DNA from: Bacteroidales bacterium
Lineage (GTDB): Bacteria; Bacteroidota; Bacteroidia; Bacteroidales; P3
Reading direction: 5' to 3'
NCBI GenBank assembly: GCA_031262295.1
Contig: JAISIA010000040.1
Coordinates: 1 to 64,000 of the forward strand
Length of the DNA: 64,000 bases
Shown: positions 38,692 to 48,628 of the stretch, piece after piece
Position numbering within the stretch: the first letter of the stretch is position 1
Layout of the letters: each line of letters begins with the position of its first letter
Translations under genes and position numbers: made by a program
The notes under the pieces: model-generated
What the model was told of the DNA's origin: nothing
What the model saw: only the letters and a program-made list of their open reading frames with translations
Database searches by the model: none

Positions 38692-41600
38692 ATGAAAAAA
38701 CTATATTTATTAATATTTTTTTGTTTTATAGTCCTTTTTTCTAATGGACAGAACAATATTCTATCTAAGGATAGTTGCAATACTGCCTTCAATATAGAAA
38801 CATCCATTGATAGGATTTCTCTTAGGGGGGAGGTTAATTTTCTTTCCATTGACACTATTTCAAATAGAAATGGAGAGTTTATTTCCTTTTCTTTGGGCAA
38901 AAACTATGAAACAAGTAGAAAAATTGCTTTTCCTACACTTCCTACCTACTATAAATTAGTAGAAATTCCTCATAATAGTAGTATAGAAATAAGATATAAT
39001 AATGTAGAGGCAGATACCATTTTCCTAAATCCTTATACTAAATTGAAGGTTATTCCTTATCAAAAATCTCTTTCAAAAAGTGGAAAAGAAGAACCTTTTC
39101 TTATGGATAAAAAAATCTACTCTTCCAACTCCTATATAGGAGATGATTTAATTAGTGTTGAGAATTTGGGATATAAAAACAATGATTACTTGGCTCGTAT
39201 TGCAGTTTCCCCAATAAGATATAATCCTTTAAATAATTCAATAATAGTTGTAAGAAGTTTTTCTCTTGAAATTCTTTTTAATGAAAAGAGAATTGAAAAA
39301 ACTATTTCCACTAAGGCAAATATTCCTTATACAAATCGCCCACTAAAAATGATTATTCTTTCCGATCCAATCTTTAAAAACGTTTTAAAACCCTTTATTA
39401 AATGGAAAAGAGAAAAAGGATTTGAAATTGTTGAACTTTACAAAGGAGAAAATAATGTTGGAAATACTCCAGAGCAGATGAGAGAATATTTGCTTTCATA
39501 CTACAATTCCCACAAGGATGATAATCTTTGTGCCGACTATTTGCTTATATGTGGAGATGTAGAACAAATTCCTGCCTTTGCAGCTACTACTGAGGCTAAC
39601 ACATATACCGATTTATACTACGGAGAATATACAAATGACTTTCTTCCTGACCTATATTATGGTCGCTTTTCTGCACAAGACACCCTTCAAATGAAGAGTA
39701 TTGTGGAAAAGACAATAAATTATGAGAAGTATTTATTGGAAGATACTACTTTTTTAAGCAAAACCTTACTTGTTGCAGGGAAAGAAACTGCTCAAACTAC
39801 AATAACAAATGCTCAAATAAATTATTTAAAACGCTATTTAGCGGAAGAGTTTTCTGTAGATACATTAATATATTATAACCCTTCGTCCGATAATTTTGCA
39901 TCGCAGATTAGGGATAGTATATCTAAAAATGGATACTCCCTAATAAACTATTCAGCACATTGCTCCTCCTCTGGCTGGGCTTATCCTTCGCTTACTTCAA
40001 CAAATATAAACTCTCTTTCAAATTATGGAAAGTTTCCTTTCTATATAAACAATTGTTGCTTGGCTGGAAAGTTTGATGAAGGAGAGTGTTTTTGCGAATC
40101 AATAATAAGAGCTGACGATAAGGGAGGAATAGGTGCAATAGGTGCAAGCAATAATACTTATTGGAGGGAGGATTATTATTGGTCCTGTGGTAATAAATCA
40201 GTAAATATAAATCCAAGTTATGATGCCAATAATATAGGAGCATACGATAGATGGTTTCATTCTCATAATGAATCATACGATAAATGGAGTGTAACTATGG
40301 GACAAATTCTCCAAGCAGGAAATTTAGCAGTTACTCAATCCAATTCAGAACTGACAAACTACTATTGGGAAATTTATCATCTTTTTGGAGACCCTTCCCT
40401 AATGCCTTATTTAGGCACACCGCTGCAACTTCAAGTTACTTTTCCTGATTCAATATCCTTAGGAACTTCTCAAATAACAATTAGTGCTCATCCTCATTCC
40501 TACGTTGCACTTTCTCAAAACGATGTTCTTCTTTCAGCTTGTTTTATGGGAGAAAATGAAAGTTTAACACTACAATTAAATAGTCCTATAAATGACACAA
40601 GCAGTTTAATGCTTGTTGTCACAAATCAATTTACAAAACCTTTTATTGGCACAATTAAAACCTTTATTCCAAATGAGCCTTTTGTGGATATAAACACCAT
40701 AAAATACTTTGATGAAAATGGAGAAGAAGTAACAAAACTAAAAAATAACCAAGAGTATAGTGTTAAACTAATGGTTAAAAATTTTGGATCACAACCTTTG
40801 GATAATGTATCATTAAAAACAAGTAGTGATTTAAGTTTAATATTTTTTGACTCCACAGAAAGCATTGGACAAATTGAGCCTAATGAAGAAAAAACCATAG
40901 TTTCAGCTTTTGTTTTTAGGATAGAAGATGGAGTAAGGGATAGGACAGAATTGCAATATGAAATAGAAATTTTAGGGGATAATAATTTTTCCTCTTTAAG
41001 GACTTTTTCCATAAATGTAAATTCTCCAAAAATTTCAATAGAACAAATAAAACTTACTCCTGTCATAGAGGATGAAGAAAGTAATAATGAAAAAACTTAT
41101 GATTTAAGTTTTATTATAAGAAACATTGGAAGGAATTTCCTTTCTGAGGGCGAGGTTTTCTTAGAGGATATTTCAAGTAATGTTATATTAGAACAAGAAA
41201 ACGTAAATTCTTTTCCTCTTTTGCAAGAGGGGGGAACATTCCCTATACTATTTACTCTTAGAGTTAATGAAAGTGATTTAAATGATAAGTACATATTTTT
41301 TAAAATACGTGCCGTTGCAAACCAATATTTAAACACTATAATAGTAGATTCAATAGATGTAAGAAAGGAAATGGAAGACTTTGAAACAGGAGATTTAAGC
41401 CGTTTTCAATGGATAAATATTTCGGAACATCCTTGGGTGATAGAAAATCAAAGTGCAAATGTATTGGAAGGAAACTATTCTTTGCGTTCAGGAGGGATTT
41501 CAGATAATGAAAAGACAACATTATCTTTGGAAATAAACACTATAATGAACGATAGCATATCTTTCTTTCTTAAAACCTCAACAGAAAATGGCTTTGATTA

Positions 41601-42048
41601 CTTTTGTTTTTATATAGACGGAGAGCAGCAATATTCTTCCTCAGGAATTAAGCCTTGGAAAAAGTGTAGCTACCCTCTTTTACAAGGAGAGCATACCTTG
41701 GTTTGGGAATATGTAAAAGATATTTCTGATAATGGAGGAGAGGATGCTGTTTGGATAGACAATATATCCTTGCCTTTAAAGGCTAAAATAATATTAAATA
41801 ATCAGAAAACACTTCCTAAGGACAATATTTCCGTATATCCAACTCCTGCAAATGATATTATTTACCTTAAAGGTTTAACTTCTAAGGTAGAGGTTAAGAT
41901 ATTTGATTCTTTTGGAAGGCAGGTTATGGCTTTTGATAAAAGAATTATAAATAGTATAGATGTTTCAAAACTATTAGAAGGAGTTTATTTCCTTTGGATA
42001 AAAACGTCTAATGAAATTAAAACAACGAAAATAATTATTGCAAGATAA
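38692..42048 (+). CDS. C25 (gingipain-like) family peptidase with T9SS C-terminal sorting domain
   Basis: PLKMIILSDPIFKNVLKPFIKWKREKGFEIVEL; LLICGDVEQIPAF; YSAHCSSSGW (His); NNCCLAGKFDEGECFCE (Cys); C-terminal ISVYPTPANDIIYLKG...LEGVYFLWIKTSNEIKTTKIIIAR. Track start 38671 is TTG; the ATG at 38692 starts the signal peptide. Confidence 0.88.
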   Translation: MKKLYLLIFFCFIVLFSNGQNNILSKDSCNTAFNIETSIDRISLRGEVNFLSIDTISNRNGEFISFSLGKNYETSRKIAFPTLPTYYKLVEIPHNSSIEIRYNNVEADTIFLNPYTKLKVIPYQKSLSKSGKEEPFLMDKKIYSSNSYIGDDLISVENLGYKNNDYLARIAVSPIRYNPLNNSIIVVRSFSLEILFNEKRIEKTISTKANIPYTNRPLKMIILSDPIFKNVLKPFIKWKREKGFEIVELYKGENNVGNTPEQMREYLLSYYNSHKDDNLCADYLLICGDVEQIPAFAATTEANTYTDLYYGEYTNDFLPDLYYGRFSAQDTLQMKSIVEKTINYEKYLLEDTTFLSKTLLVAGKETAQTTITNAQINYLKRYLAEEFSVDTLIYYNPSSDNFASQIRDSISKNGYSLINYSAHCSSSGWAYPSLTSTNINSLSNYGKFPFYINNCCLAGKFDEGECFCESIIRADDKGGIGAIGASNNTYWREDYYWSCGNKSVNINPSYDANNIGAYDRWFHSHNESYDKWSVTMGQILQAGNLAVTQSNSELTNYYWEIYHLFGDPSLMPYLGTPLQLQVTFPDSISLGTSQITISAHPHSYVALSQNDVLLSACFMGENESLTLQLNSPINDTSSLMLVVTNQFTKPFIGTIKTFIPNEPFVDINTIKYFDENGEEVTKLKNNQEYSVKLMVKNFGSQPLDNVSLKTSSDLSLIFFDSTESIGQIEPNEEKTIVSAFVFRIEDGVRDRTELQYEIEILGDNNFSSLRTFSINVNSPKISIEQIKLTPVIEDEESNNEKTYDLSFIIRNIGRNFLSEGEVFLEDISSNVILEQENVNSFPLLQEGGTFPILFTLRVNESDLNDKYIFFKIRAVANQYLNTIIVDSIDVRKEMEDFETGDLSRFQWINISEHPWVIENQSANVLEGNYSLRSGGISDNEKTTLSLEINTIMNDSISFFLKTSTENGFDYFCFYIDGEQQYSSSGIKPWKKCSYPLLQGEHTLVWEYVKDISDNGGEDAVWIDNISLPLKAKIILNNQKTLPKDNISVYPTPANDIIYLKGLTSKVEVKIFDSFGRQVMAFDKRIINSIDVSKLLEGVYFLWIKTSNEIKTTKIIIAR

Positions 42049-42055
42049 TTTCATT

Positions 42056-42835
42056 ATGATAGAAGATAGTCTTGCTATTGAAAAAACAGATTCTGCTATA
42101 AATTCTTTTGAAAACTACATAGTAGATACTTTTTATGAGGAAAATAATTCCATTATCTTTCGCCCCACCCTATTCAAACACAAGACATATATAGACAGAA
42201 ATATGAATATTATTCCAAAAGAAAAACCTCAAACACAAGGTTGGGTTTATGGAATATTCATATTTGTTGCCTTGCTTTATTGTCTTATAATAAGATTTAT
42301 TAATCGTAGGGTAGAATATCTTATAAAAGGAAAACTAAATCATACAATAACTTTCTTGGTCAGCATATTTTGTTTTTGTCCCCTATTCGCCCTTTTACTT
42401 TATGGCTTTATTACACAATATAATTATATAGACCTATTTGTAATAAAATCTCATTTCCTTATATTTATAATACTATATATTTCAACAATACTCTATTGCA
42501 TTTTGAAATATATACTATTCTTCTTCTTTGGAATAGTATTTCGTAGTTCAAAGATTTGTTTTAAATATAATTCTATTATATTAGGCTCCTATTTTTTTTA
42601 TGGTTTAGTAATTTTTATACCAATATTATTATTCTACTACTTGCCTGAAAACTACAAAACAACGATGCTAATAATTACAGGGGGAATCCTGATTATTTTT
42701 TTCCTAATAAGACTAATAAGATGTATGAAAATGGTTTTACAAAACACAAAATGGTCAAAATTCTATTTATTTGTCTATCTTTGCATCGTGGAATTTATAC
42801 CATTTATAGTAGTATTAAAAATGTTAAACTCCTAA
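42056..42835 (+). CDS. DUF4271 domain-containing membrane protein
   Basis: Multi-TM protein immediately upstream of hemD, a usual Bacteroidota arrangement. Confidence 0.7.
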   Translation: MIEDSLAIEKTDSAINSFENYIVDTFYEENNSIIFRPTLFKHKTYIDRNMNIIPKEKPQTQGWVYGIFIFVALLYCLIIRFINRRVEYLIKGKLNHTITFLVSIFCFCPLFALLLYGFITQYNYIDLFVIKSHFLIFIILYISTILYCILKYILFFFFGIVFRSSKICFKYNSIILGSYFFYGLVIFIPILLFYYLPENYKTTMLIITGGILIIFFLIRLIRCMKMVLQNTKWSKFYLFVYLCIVEFIPFIVVLKMLNS

Positions 42836-42859
42836 AAAAGACATAGAATAAAGCAATCT

Positions 42860-43801
42860 ATGAGTAAGTCAAAAATAAAAAATGTTCTTATTTCACAACC
42901 GGCACCTGCTGATTTGGAGAAATCTCAATACAAGGTCCTAATAGATAAGTATGGACTCAATTTCACATTCAATAAACTCTTTGATGTCGTTGGGCTAACC
43001 AACAGAGAATACAGGGAATCTAAGATAAATATCTTGGATTATTCGGCTGTGATTGTCACAAGCAAGTTGGCAGTGGATAATTATTTTCGTTTGGCAAAAG
43101 AACTTAGAATAACTATCCCTGAAACTATGAAATTCTTCTGCGTCACAGAAGGAATAGCCAACTATTTACAAAACTACATACAATATAGAAAAAGAAAAAT
43201 TTTCTATGGTAAGCTACAATTTGTCCAAATGATGGATTTAATTGTAAAACATAAGGATGAAAAATATCTATATCCTTGTTCTGAGGATACCTCAACAGAT
43301 AATTTTAAATTACTTGATGCATCAAAGATAAACTATACTAAGAGTGTAATGTATCGTTCTGCACCAAAAACTTTGACAGATGTGGATATAACGCAATTTG
43401 ATATGATTGTTATGTTCAGCCCTATTGGAGTTAAATCCTTCACTCAAAGTTTCCCTTCTTACGATCATAATAATATAGTTTTTGCAGCATTTGGTAGCAA
43501 TACCCAAGCCACATTAAAAGAGGCTAAGATAAAGACTATGATTCCTGCACCAACAACTTCAACCCCTTCAATGATTATGGCAATTGACCAATATCTTAGT
43601 TTGGAAGGACAAGAAAAGATAGACTATGAAGAAGAAAGAGAAAAGGAATTTCTTGCAAAGACGCCAAGTAAGGCTGCATTAGCAAAAGCTGCTGCAAAGG
43701 CAAAGGCTTTGAAAAAGAGAAGCACCCCTTCAAAAAAGAAAACTGCAACAAAACAAGTAAAACCTTCAACAAAACTTAGCAATACTTCACAAAAGAAGTA
43801 G
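42860..43801 (+). CDS. hemD: Uroporphyrinogen-III synthase with Lys/Ala-rich C-terminal tail
   Basis: VLISQPAPADLEKSQYKVLIDKYG...VMFSPIGVKSFTQSFP...FAAFGSNTQATLKEAKIKTMIPAPTTSTPSM. Confidence 0.85.
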   Translation: MSKSKIKNVLISQPAPADLEKSQYKVLIDKYGLNFTFNKLFDVVGLTNREYRESKINILDYSAVIVTSKLAVDNYFRLAKELRITIPETMKFFCVTEGIANYLQNYIQYRKRKIFYGKLQFVQMMDLIVKHKDEKYLYPCSEDTSTDNFKLLDASKINYTKSVMYRSAPKTLTDVDITQFDMIVMFSPIGVKSFTQSFPSYDHNNIVFAAFGSNTQATLKEAKIKTMIPAPTTSTPSMIMAIDQYLSLEGQEKIDYEEEREKEFLAKTPSKAALAKAAAKAKALKKRSTPSKKKTATKQVKPSTKLSNTSQKK

Positions 43802-43817
43802 TTAGGTATGTAATTAG

Positions 43818-44186
43818 ATGTATAAATTCCCCAAAAAAGAAAGGCTTTGCAGCAAAATAGATATAGATAATCTATATATTAAGGGGGATAAGTTTATGAT
43901 ATACCCTTTTAGTGTAAGATTTATAATCAAAGAAAATAATTCTGGAGTTAAAATTCTTATTTCCTCTCCCAAAAGATACCAAAGGCTTTCTGTTAATCGC
44001 AATAGGGCAAAAAGGATAATGAAAGAAGCATATAGATTAAGTAAGGAAGAATTGATTAAAAAAACAATAGAAAACAATAAAGAAATAATTTTTTCCGTAT
44101 CACTAATAAGTAAAACCATTCCAAATTTCAAAGAAACTAAGAGAAGTTTAGAAAAAATTTTAAGCAAATTAGGTGAAAAACTATAA
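43818..44186 (+). CDS. rnpA: Ribonuclease P protein component
   Basis: [20 protein letters not shown]...[28 protein letters not shown]. Confidence 0.9.
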   Translation: MYKFPKKERLCSKIDIDNLYIKGDKFMIYPFSVRFIIKENNSGVKILISSPKRYQRLSVNRNRAKRIMKEAYRLSKEELIKKTIENNKEIIFSVSLISKTIPNFKETKRSLEKILSKLGEKL

Positions 44187-44436
44187 AATTATTGCAAAAA
44201 AAATATTTATCACCCTATTAAAACCAATAGAGTATATATTCTTAGCCATAATTTGGCTATATAGGACTGCTATTTCTCCTCATACTCCAAGCGTTTGCCG
44301 TTTTTCTCCTTCTTGTTCCCAATATGCCTTTGAAGCAATAAAGAAATATGGACCATTAAAGGGAGGTTATTTAGCAATAAAAAGAATATTTCGTTGCCAT
44401 CCTTGGGGAGGGAAAGGCTATGACCCCGTTCCATGA
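44173..44436 (+). CDS. yidD: Membrane protein insertion efficiency factor YidD
   Basis: [58 protein letters not shown]; overlaps rnpA. Confidence 0.96.
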   Translation: MKNYKIIAKKIFITLLKPIEYIFLAIIWLYRTAISPHTPSVCRFSPSCSQYAFEAIKKYGPLKGGYLAIKRIFRCHPWGGKGYDPVP

Positions 44437-44449
44437 TACTTAAATCTTA

Positions 44450-45003
44450 TATTTTCAAAAAAATTTTAACAAAATTTACCCGCAAAATCATCAAATTTTA
44501 ACATTTAAGCCTTGTAAAAAACACATAATTTCACGATTTTTTAACATTTCAGCTTTTTTTCAATTTTAGAGCATCAAAATTTGTTAAAATTTTGTCAAAT
44601 TTTTAATTCATTAATTTTCAATATAATCCAAGCAAATTTTAATATAATTTTTCAAAATTTTAATTAAAAAATAAAAATCCTTATTTTCCCAGAAAAAAAC
44701 GAAGAAATATTCAAATAAAACGCTGTTTTATTTTGCTAAAACGAAGAAATAATTTACTAAAACGAAGATTTATTTAAAGATAATAAACTAATAATTAAAT
44801 GATTATCTTGCCATTAAAAATAAAAATAAGTATTGGGAGAATTAAGACTTTATTGCCCTAAGAAAGAAACTTTGTTTCGGCAAAGATATAAAATTATTTT
44901 GACAAATGCAAATGGCGTTTTCCAAATTGGGGTGTTCGGAACTTTAACATTTGAAGAAAAAAATGTTAAAAATTTTTTGAAAATACATTTTTCATACAAG
45001 GGG
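44450..45003 (-). repeat. Dispersed promoter-bearing intergenic element, copy C (reverse)
   Basis: Minus strand: TATGAAAAATGTATTTTCAAAAAAT...TTTAACATTTTTTTCTTCAAATGTTAAA; CCATTTG-N20-TATCTTTGCC; GAAAC-AAA-GTTTC hairpin (+ 44852-44883); AAATCTTCGTTTTAG and AAAACAGCGTTTTA units; GACAAAATTTTAACAAATTTTGATGCTCTAAAATTG. Confidence 0.85.
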
Positions 45004-45149
45004 ATTGTAGAAAAAAAACTATAGAGAAATTCCTATTTAATAAAAACTTTTATAAGTAATTAAGGAATATAAAATTTTAAATTTTCTTTTTAGATTTGGC
45101 AGATAATAAAATTGTGCTTAATTTTGCAGCTGCTTTTAAAGCGGATTAC

Positions 45150-45224
45150 GGTATGCGTAGCTCAGTTGGTTAGAGTAGCGGATTGTGGTTCCGTTGGTCG
45201 TGGGTTCGAGTCCCATCGCGTACC
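45150..45224 (+). tRNA. tRNA-His (anticodon GTG)
   Basis: GGTATGCG...CGCGTACC acceptor with encoded extra 5' G, anticodon loop ATTGTGGTT, TTCGAGTC T-loop. Confidence 0.93.
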
Positions 45225-45252
45225 CTTTTTTTCATATTTAATGTTTGTTTGG

Positions 45253-45275
45253 ACGCCCACTTATGTGGGCGTTTA
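45253..45275. terminator. Intrinsic terminator between tRNA-His and kpsF
   Basis: ACGCCCAC-TTAT-GTGGGCGTTTA perfect 8-bp stem. Confidence 0.75.
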
Positions 45276-46247
45276 TTATATTATACCTTCTTTTAGCAAA
45301 TCATGAAGATGTATAACCCCAATATAGTTTTCTTTTTCATCAACAACCAAGAGTTGGGTTATGCTATTATCTTTCATAATGTTTAATGCCTCAACAGCAA
45401 GACTATCCTTATCTATTGTTTTTGGGTTAAGGCTCATAATATCCTTAGCTTTTGTTTGCTTATTATATGTATTTTTTGATAGCATTCTTCTTAAATCCCC
45501 ATCGGTTATTATACCTTCTATCCTATTATCCTTACTTACCACTGCTACACAGCCCAATCGTTTGGAAGAAATCTCTAATATTGTTTCATCCAACAAGGCA
45601 TCCTCTCTGACAAAAGGTTTTTCGTTGTTGGGATATAGGTCACTTACTTTTAGATAAAGTCGTTTTCCCAAAGCACCTCCTGGATGGTATTTGGCAAAAT
45701 CCTCAGAAGAAAATCCCCTACATTCCAAAAGACACATTGCTAAGGCGTCTCCCATAACCAATTGAGCAGTTGTGGATGTTGTTGGTGCAAGATTATTTGG
45801 ACAAGCCTCTCTTTCAACATGAGTATTTAAGAAATAGTCTGCCTTTTTTGCTAAATCAGAGTCCTTCTCTCCACATATTGCAATTAGTTTATTTCCTAAA
45901 TTTTTTATAAGAGGAATTATTGCTTTTATTTCAGGAGTATTCCCGCTTTTGGATATACATATTATTATGTCATCTTTTTGTATTATTCCCAAATCTCCGT
46001 GTATTGCATCGGCGGCATGCATAAATATTGAAGGGGTTCCAGTAGAATTTAGGGTAGAAACAATCTTTGTTGCAATATTTGCACTTTTACCAATTCCGCT
46101 TATAACAACCCTTCCTTTTGAATTAAAAATTAGATTTACGGCATCAGAAAAATTATCATCTATACTATCTTTTAATTTTTCTATTGCCAAATATTCCTTT
46201 GTAATAGTTTGGATAGCAATTTCTTTTATTTCAGCTTTTGTCTTCAT
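45276..46247 (-). CDS. KpsF/GutQ family sugar-phosphate isomerase (SIS + CBS)
   Basis: GRVVISGIGKSANIATKIVSTLNSTGTPSIFMHAADAIHGDLGII...NLAPTTSTTAQLVMGDALAMCLLE...FAKYHPGGALGKRL. Confidence 0.93.
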   Translation of the reverse strand: MKTKAEIKEIAIQTITKEYLAIEKLKDSIDDNFSDAVNLIFNSKGRVVISGIGKSANIATKIVSTLNSTGTPSIFMHAADAIHGDLGIIQKDDIIICISKSGNTPEIKAIIPLIKNLGNKLIAICGEKDSDLAKKADYFLNTHVEREACPNNLAPTTSTTAQLVMGDALAMCLLECRGFSSEDFAKYHPGGALGKRLYLKVSDLYPNNEKPFVREDALLDETILEISSKRLGCVAVVSKDNRIEGIITDGDLRRMLSKNTYNKQTKAKDIMSLNPKTIDKDSLAVEALNIMKDNSITQLLVVDEKENYIGVIHLHDLLKEGII

Positions 46248-46387
46248 TTTTAAATTTTTTAAATTTTATTTCTATGTTTTATATAAAAAAATTGTAATTT
46301 AGCATTTCCAAATTGTGGGAATGCTTCTATTTTTGAAGCACAAAAATAGAATATATTTTTATAAGGATATAGATAATAGAGTAAAAA

Positions 46388-48604
46388 GTGAGTTATAATA
46401 AAATGGGAACAAAGAAAATTGACCTTCATAAGGAATTAAAAACAATATTTGGATTTGACAAATTTAAAGGTAGGCAAGAGGAAGTTATTGAAAGTTTGAT
46501 GTCAGGACACAATACCTTTGTTATAATGCCAACAGGTGGAGGTAAATCCTTGTGTTATCAATTACCAGCATTGGTTTTGGATGGGTGTGCTATCATAGTA
46601 TCACCCCTAATTGCTTTAATGAAGAATCAGGTTGATTCAATTCGTGGTTTTGGTTCTTTAAAAGGAGTGGCACATTTCCTTAATTCGTCACTATCGCGTC
46701 CAGAAATTCAACAAGTCAAAGATGATTTAAAAAGTGGTATAACAAAGCTTCTTTATGTTGCTCCTGAGAGTTTGAATAAGGAAGAGAACGCTGAATTTCT
46801 TAGAGGCATTAAAATATCTTTCTATGCCATAGATGAGGCTCATTGTATTTCAGAATGGGGACATGATTTCCGTCCTGAGTATAGAAGAATGAAGCCAATA
46901 ATTGATGCAATTGGGCAAAAGGTCCCTATAATTGCTCTAACTGCAACTGCAACTCCAAAGGTTCAACATGATATAATGAAGAATTTGGAGATAAATGATG
47001 CAAATATTTTTATCTCTTCTTTCAATAGGCAAAACCTATACTATGAAATAAGACCAAAACCTAAGAAAGAGGTGGATATTCACAGGGAAATAATTCGTTT
47101 TATTAAGGATAATGAGGGCAAAAGTGGAATAATCTATTGTCTATCTCGCAAAATGGTGGAAGAATTAGCAGAAACCTTAGTGATAAATGGAATAAAAGCT
47201 TTGCCATATCATGCAGGATTGGATGCCCAAACAAGGGTTGCCAATCAAGATAAGTTCATAATGGAAGAGGCAGATGTTATTGTAGCTACAATTGCTTTTG
47301 GAATGGGAATAGACAAACCTGATGTTAGATTTGTTATTCACTATGATATGCCTAAGAGTTTAGAGGGCTACTATCAGGAAACAGGAAGAGCGGGAAGGGA
47401 TGACGGAGAAGGAAAGTGTATTGCCTTTTATTCTGAACACGATATTGTGAAGTTTGAAAAGTTTTTAAGCGATAAGCCTGTTGCAGAAAGAGAAGTTGCA
47501 TTGCAATTGATGAATGAGACAATATCATACGCTGAAAGTTCTGTATGTAGAAGAATAAATCTTTTGCTATATTTTGGAGAAGAGTATAACCAAACCAATT
47601 GTGGGTCTTGCGATAATTGCTTAAATCCAAAACAAAAAGTTGATGCAACAGAGGATATTCAAATTGTGCTTGAAACAATATTGGATGTAAAACAGATTTT
47701 AAAATCAATTGATATAGCAAATATTTTAATTGGAGTTAGCACTGCTCAAACTAAGCCTTTCAAAAAAATATCTTCATGGGGCGTTGGGCAGGATAAGAAA
47801 TATATATATTGGAAAGCTGTCGTTCGTCAAGCAATAATAGAGGGTCTTTTGATTAAAGAGGTAGAGAATTATGGAATATTAAAGCTAACACAAGAAGGAT
47901 TTAGGTTCTTAAAAAAGACATATACTATATTGGTTCCAGAGGATCACGACTACTCAAATGAGGAAGAAGAAGAAAATATTGCAATTGTAGGCTCCTCAGA
48001 TGGAGGAGGTGTTGATAAGGTTCTTTTTAGTATATTGAAGGATATTAGAAAAAAGATTGCAACAAAAGAAAATCTCCCTCCTTATGTAATATTTGAAGAT
48101 CGTTCTTTGGAAGATATGACTATCCAATACCCAATTTCTATGGATGAAATGGGGCAAATAATTGGTGTAGGTGCATCTAAGGCTCAAAAATATGGGGATT
48201 CCTTTATTAAAGTCATTAAAAAATATGTTGAAGAAAACGAAATAGAGCGTCCTCAAGACCTTATAGTCAAGAGTGTCGTTAATAAGTCGGGCTTAAAGGT
48301 GTATATAATTAAGAGTATTGATAAAAAACTTCCATTAGAAGATATTGCTATGGCAAAAAATCTTACAATGGAAGAGCTACTTGATGAAGTTGAAAGTATA
48401 GTTGCCTCAGGTACGAAATTGGATATACAATATTATATAGACGAAGCAGTAGATGAGTATCATCAAGAAGAGATTTTGGAACATCTAAGAGAGAGTGAAA
48501 ATGACAATATTCACGAAATATTGGAAGAATTGGGAGAAGAGGAATACACAGAAGAAGAAGTTCGTTTAATGAGAATAGTTTTCCTTTCAAAGTTTGGCTG
48601 TTAG
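46388..48604 (+). CDS. recQ: ATP-dependent DNA helicase RecQ
   Basis: [66 protein letters not shown]. GTG start in the track; the ATG at 46403 is an alternative. Confidence 0.95.
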   Translation: [738 protein letters not shown]

Positions 48605-48628
48605 GTATTTTTCATAACCTCTTTTCTT

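Noticed and set aside
38692-42048. T9SS sortase PorU
   Set aside because: It has its own C-terminal sorting domain and a generic gingipain layout with no porV neighbour; called C25 peptidase cargo.
45112-45306. 64-aa ORF MCLILQLLLKRITVCVAQLVRVADCGSVGRGFESHRVPFF
   Set aside because: It overlaps tRNA-His and its terminator; the VAQLVRVADCGSVGRGFESHR string is a well-known spurious translation of tRNA genes.
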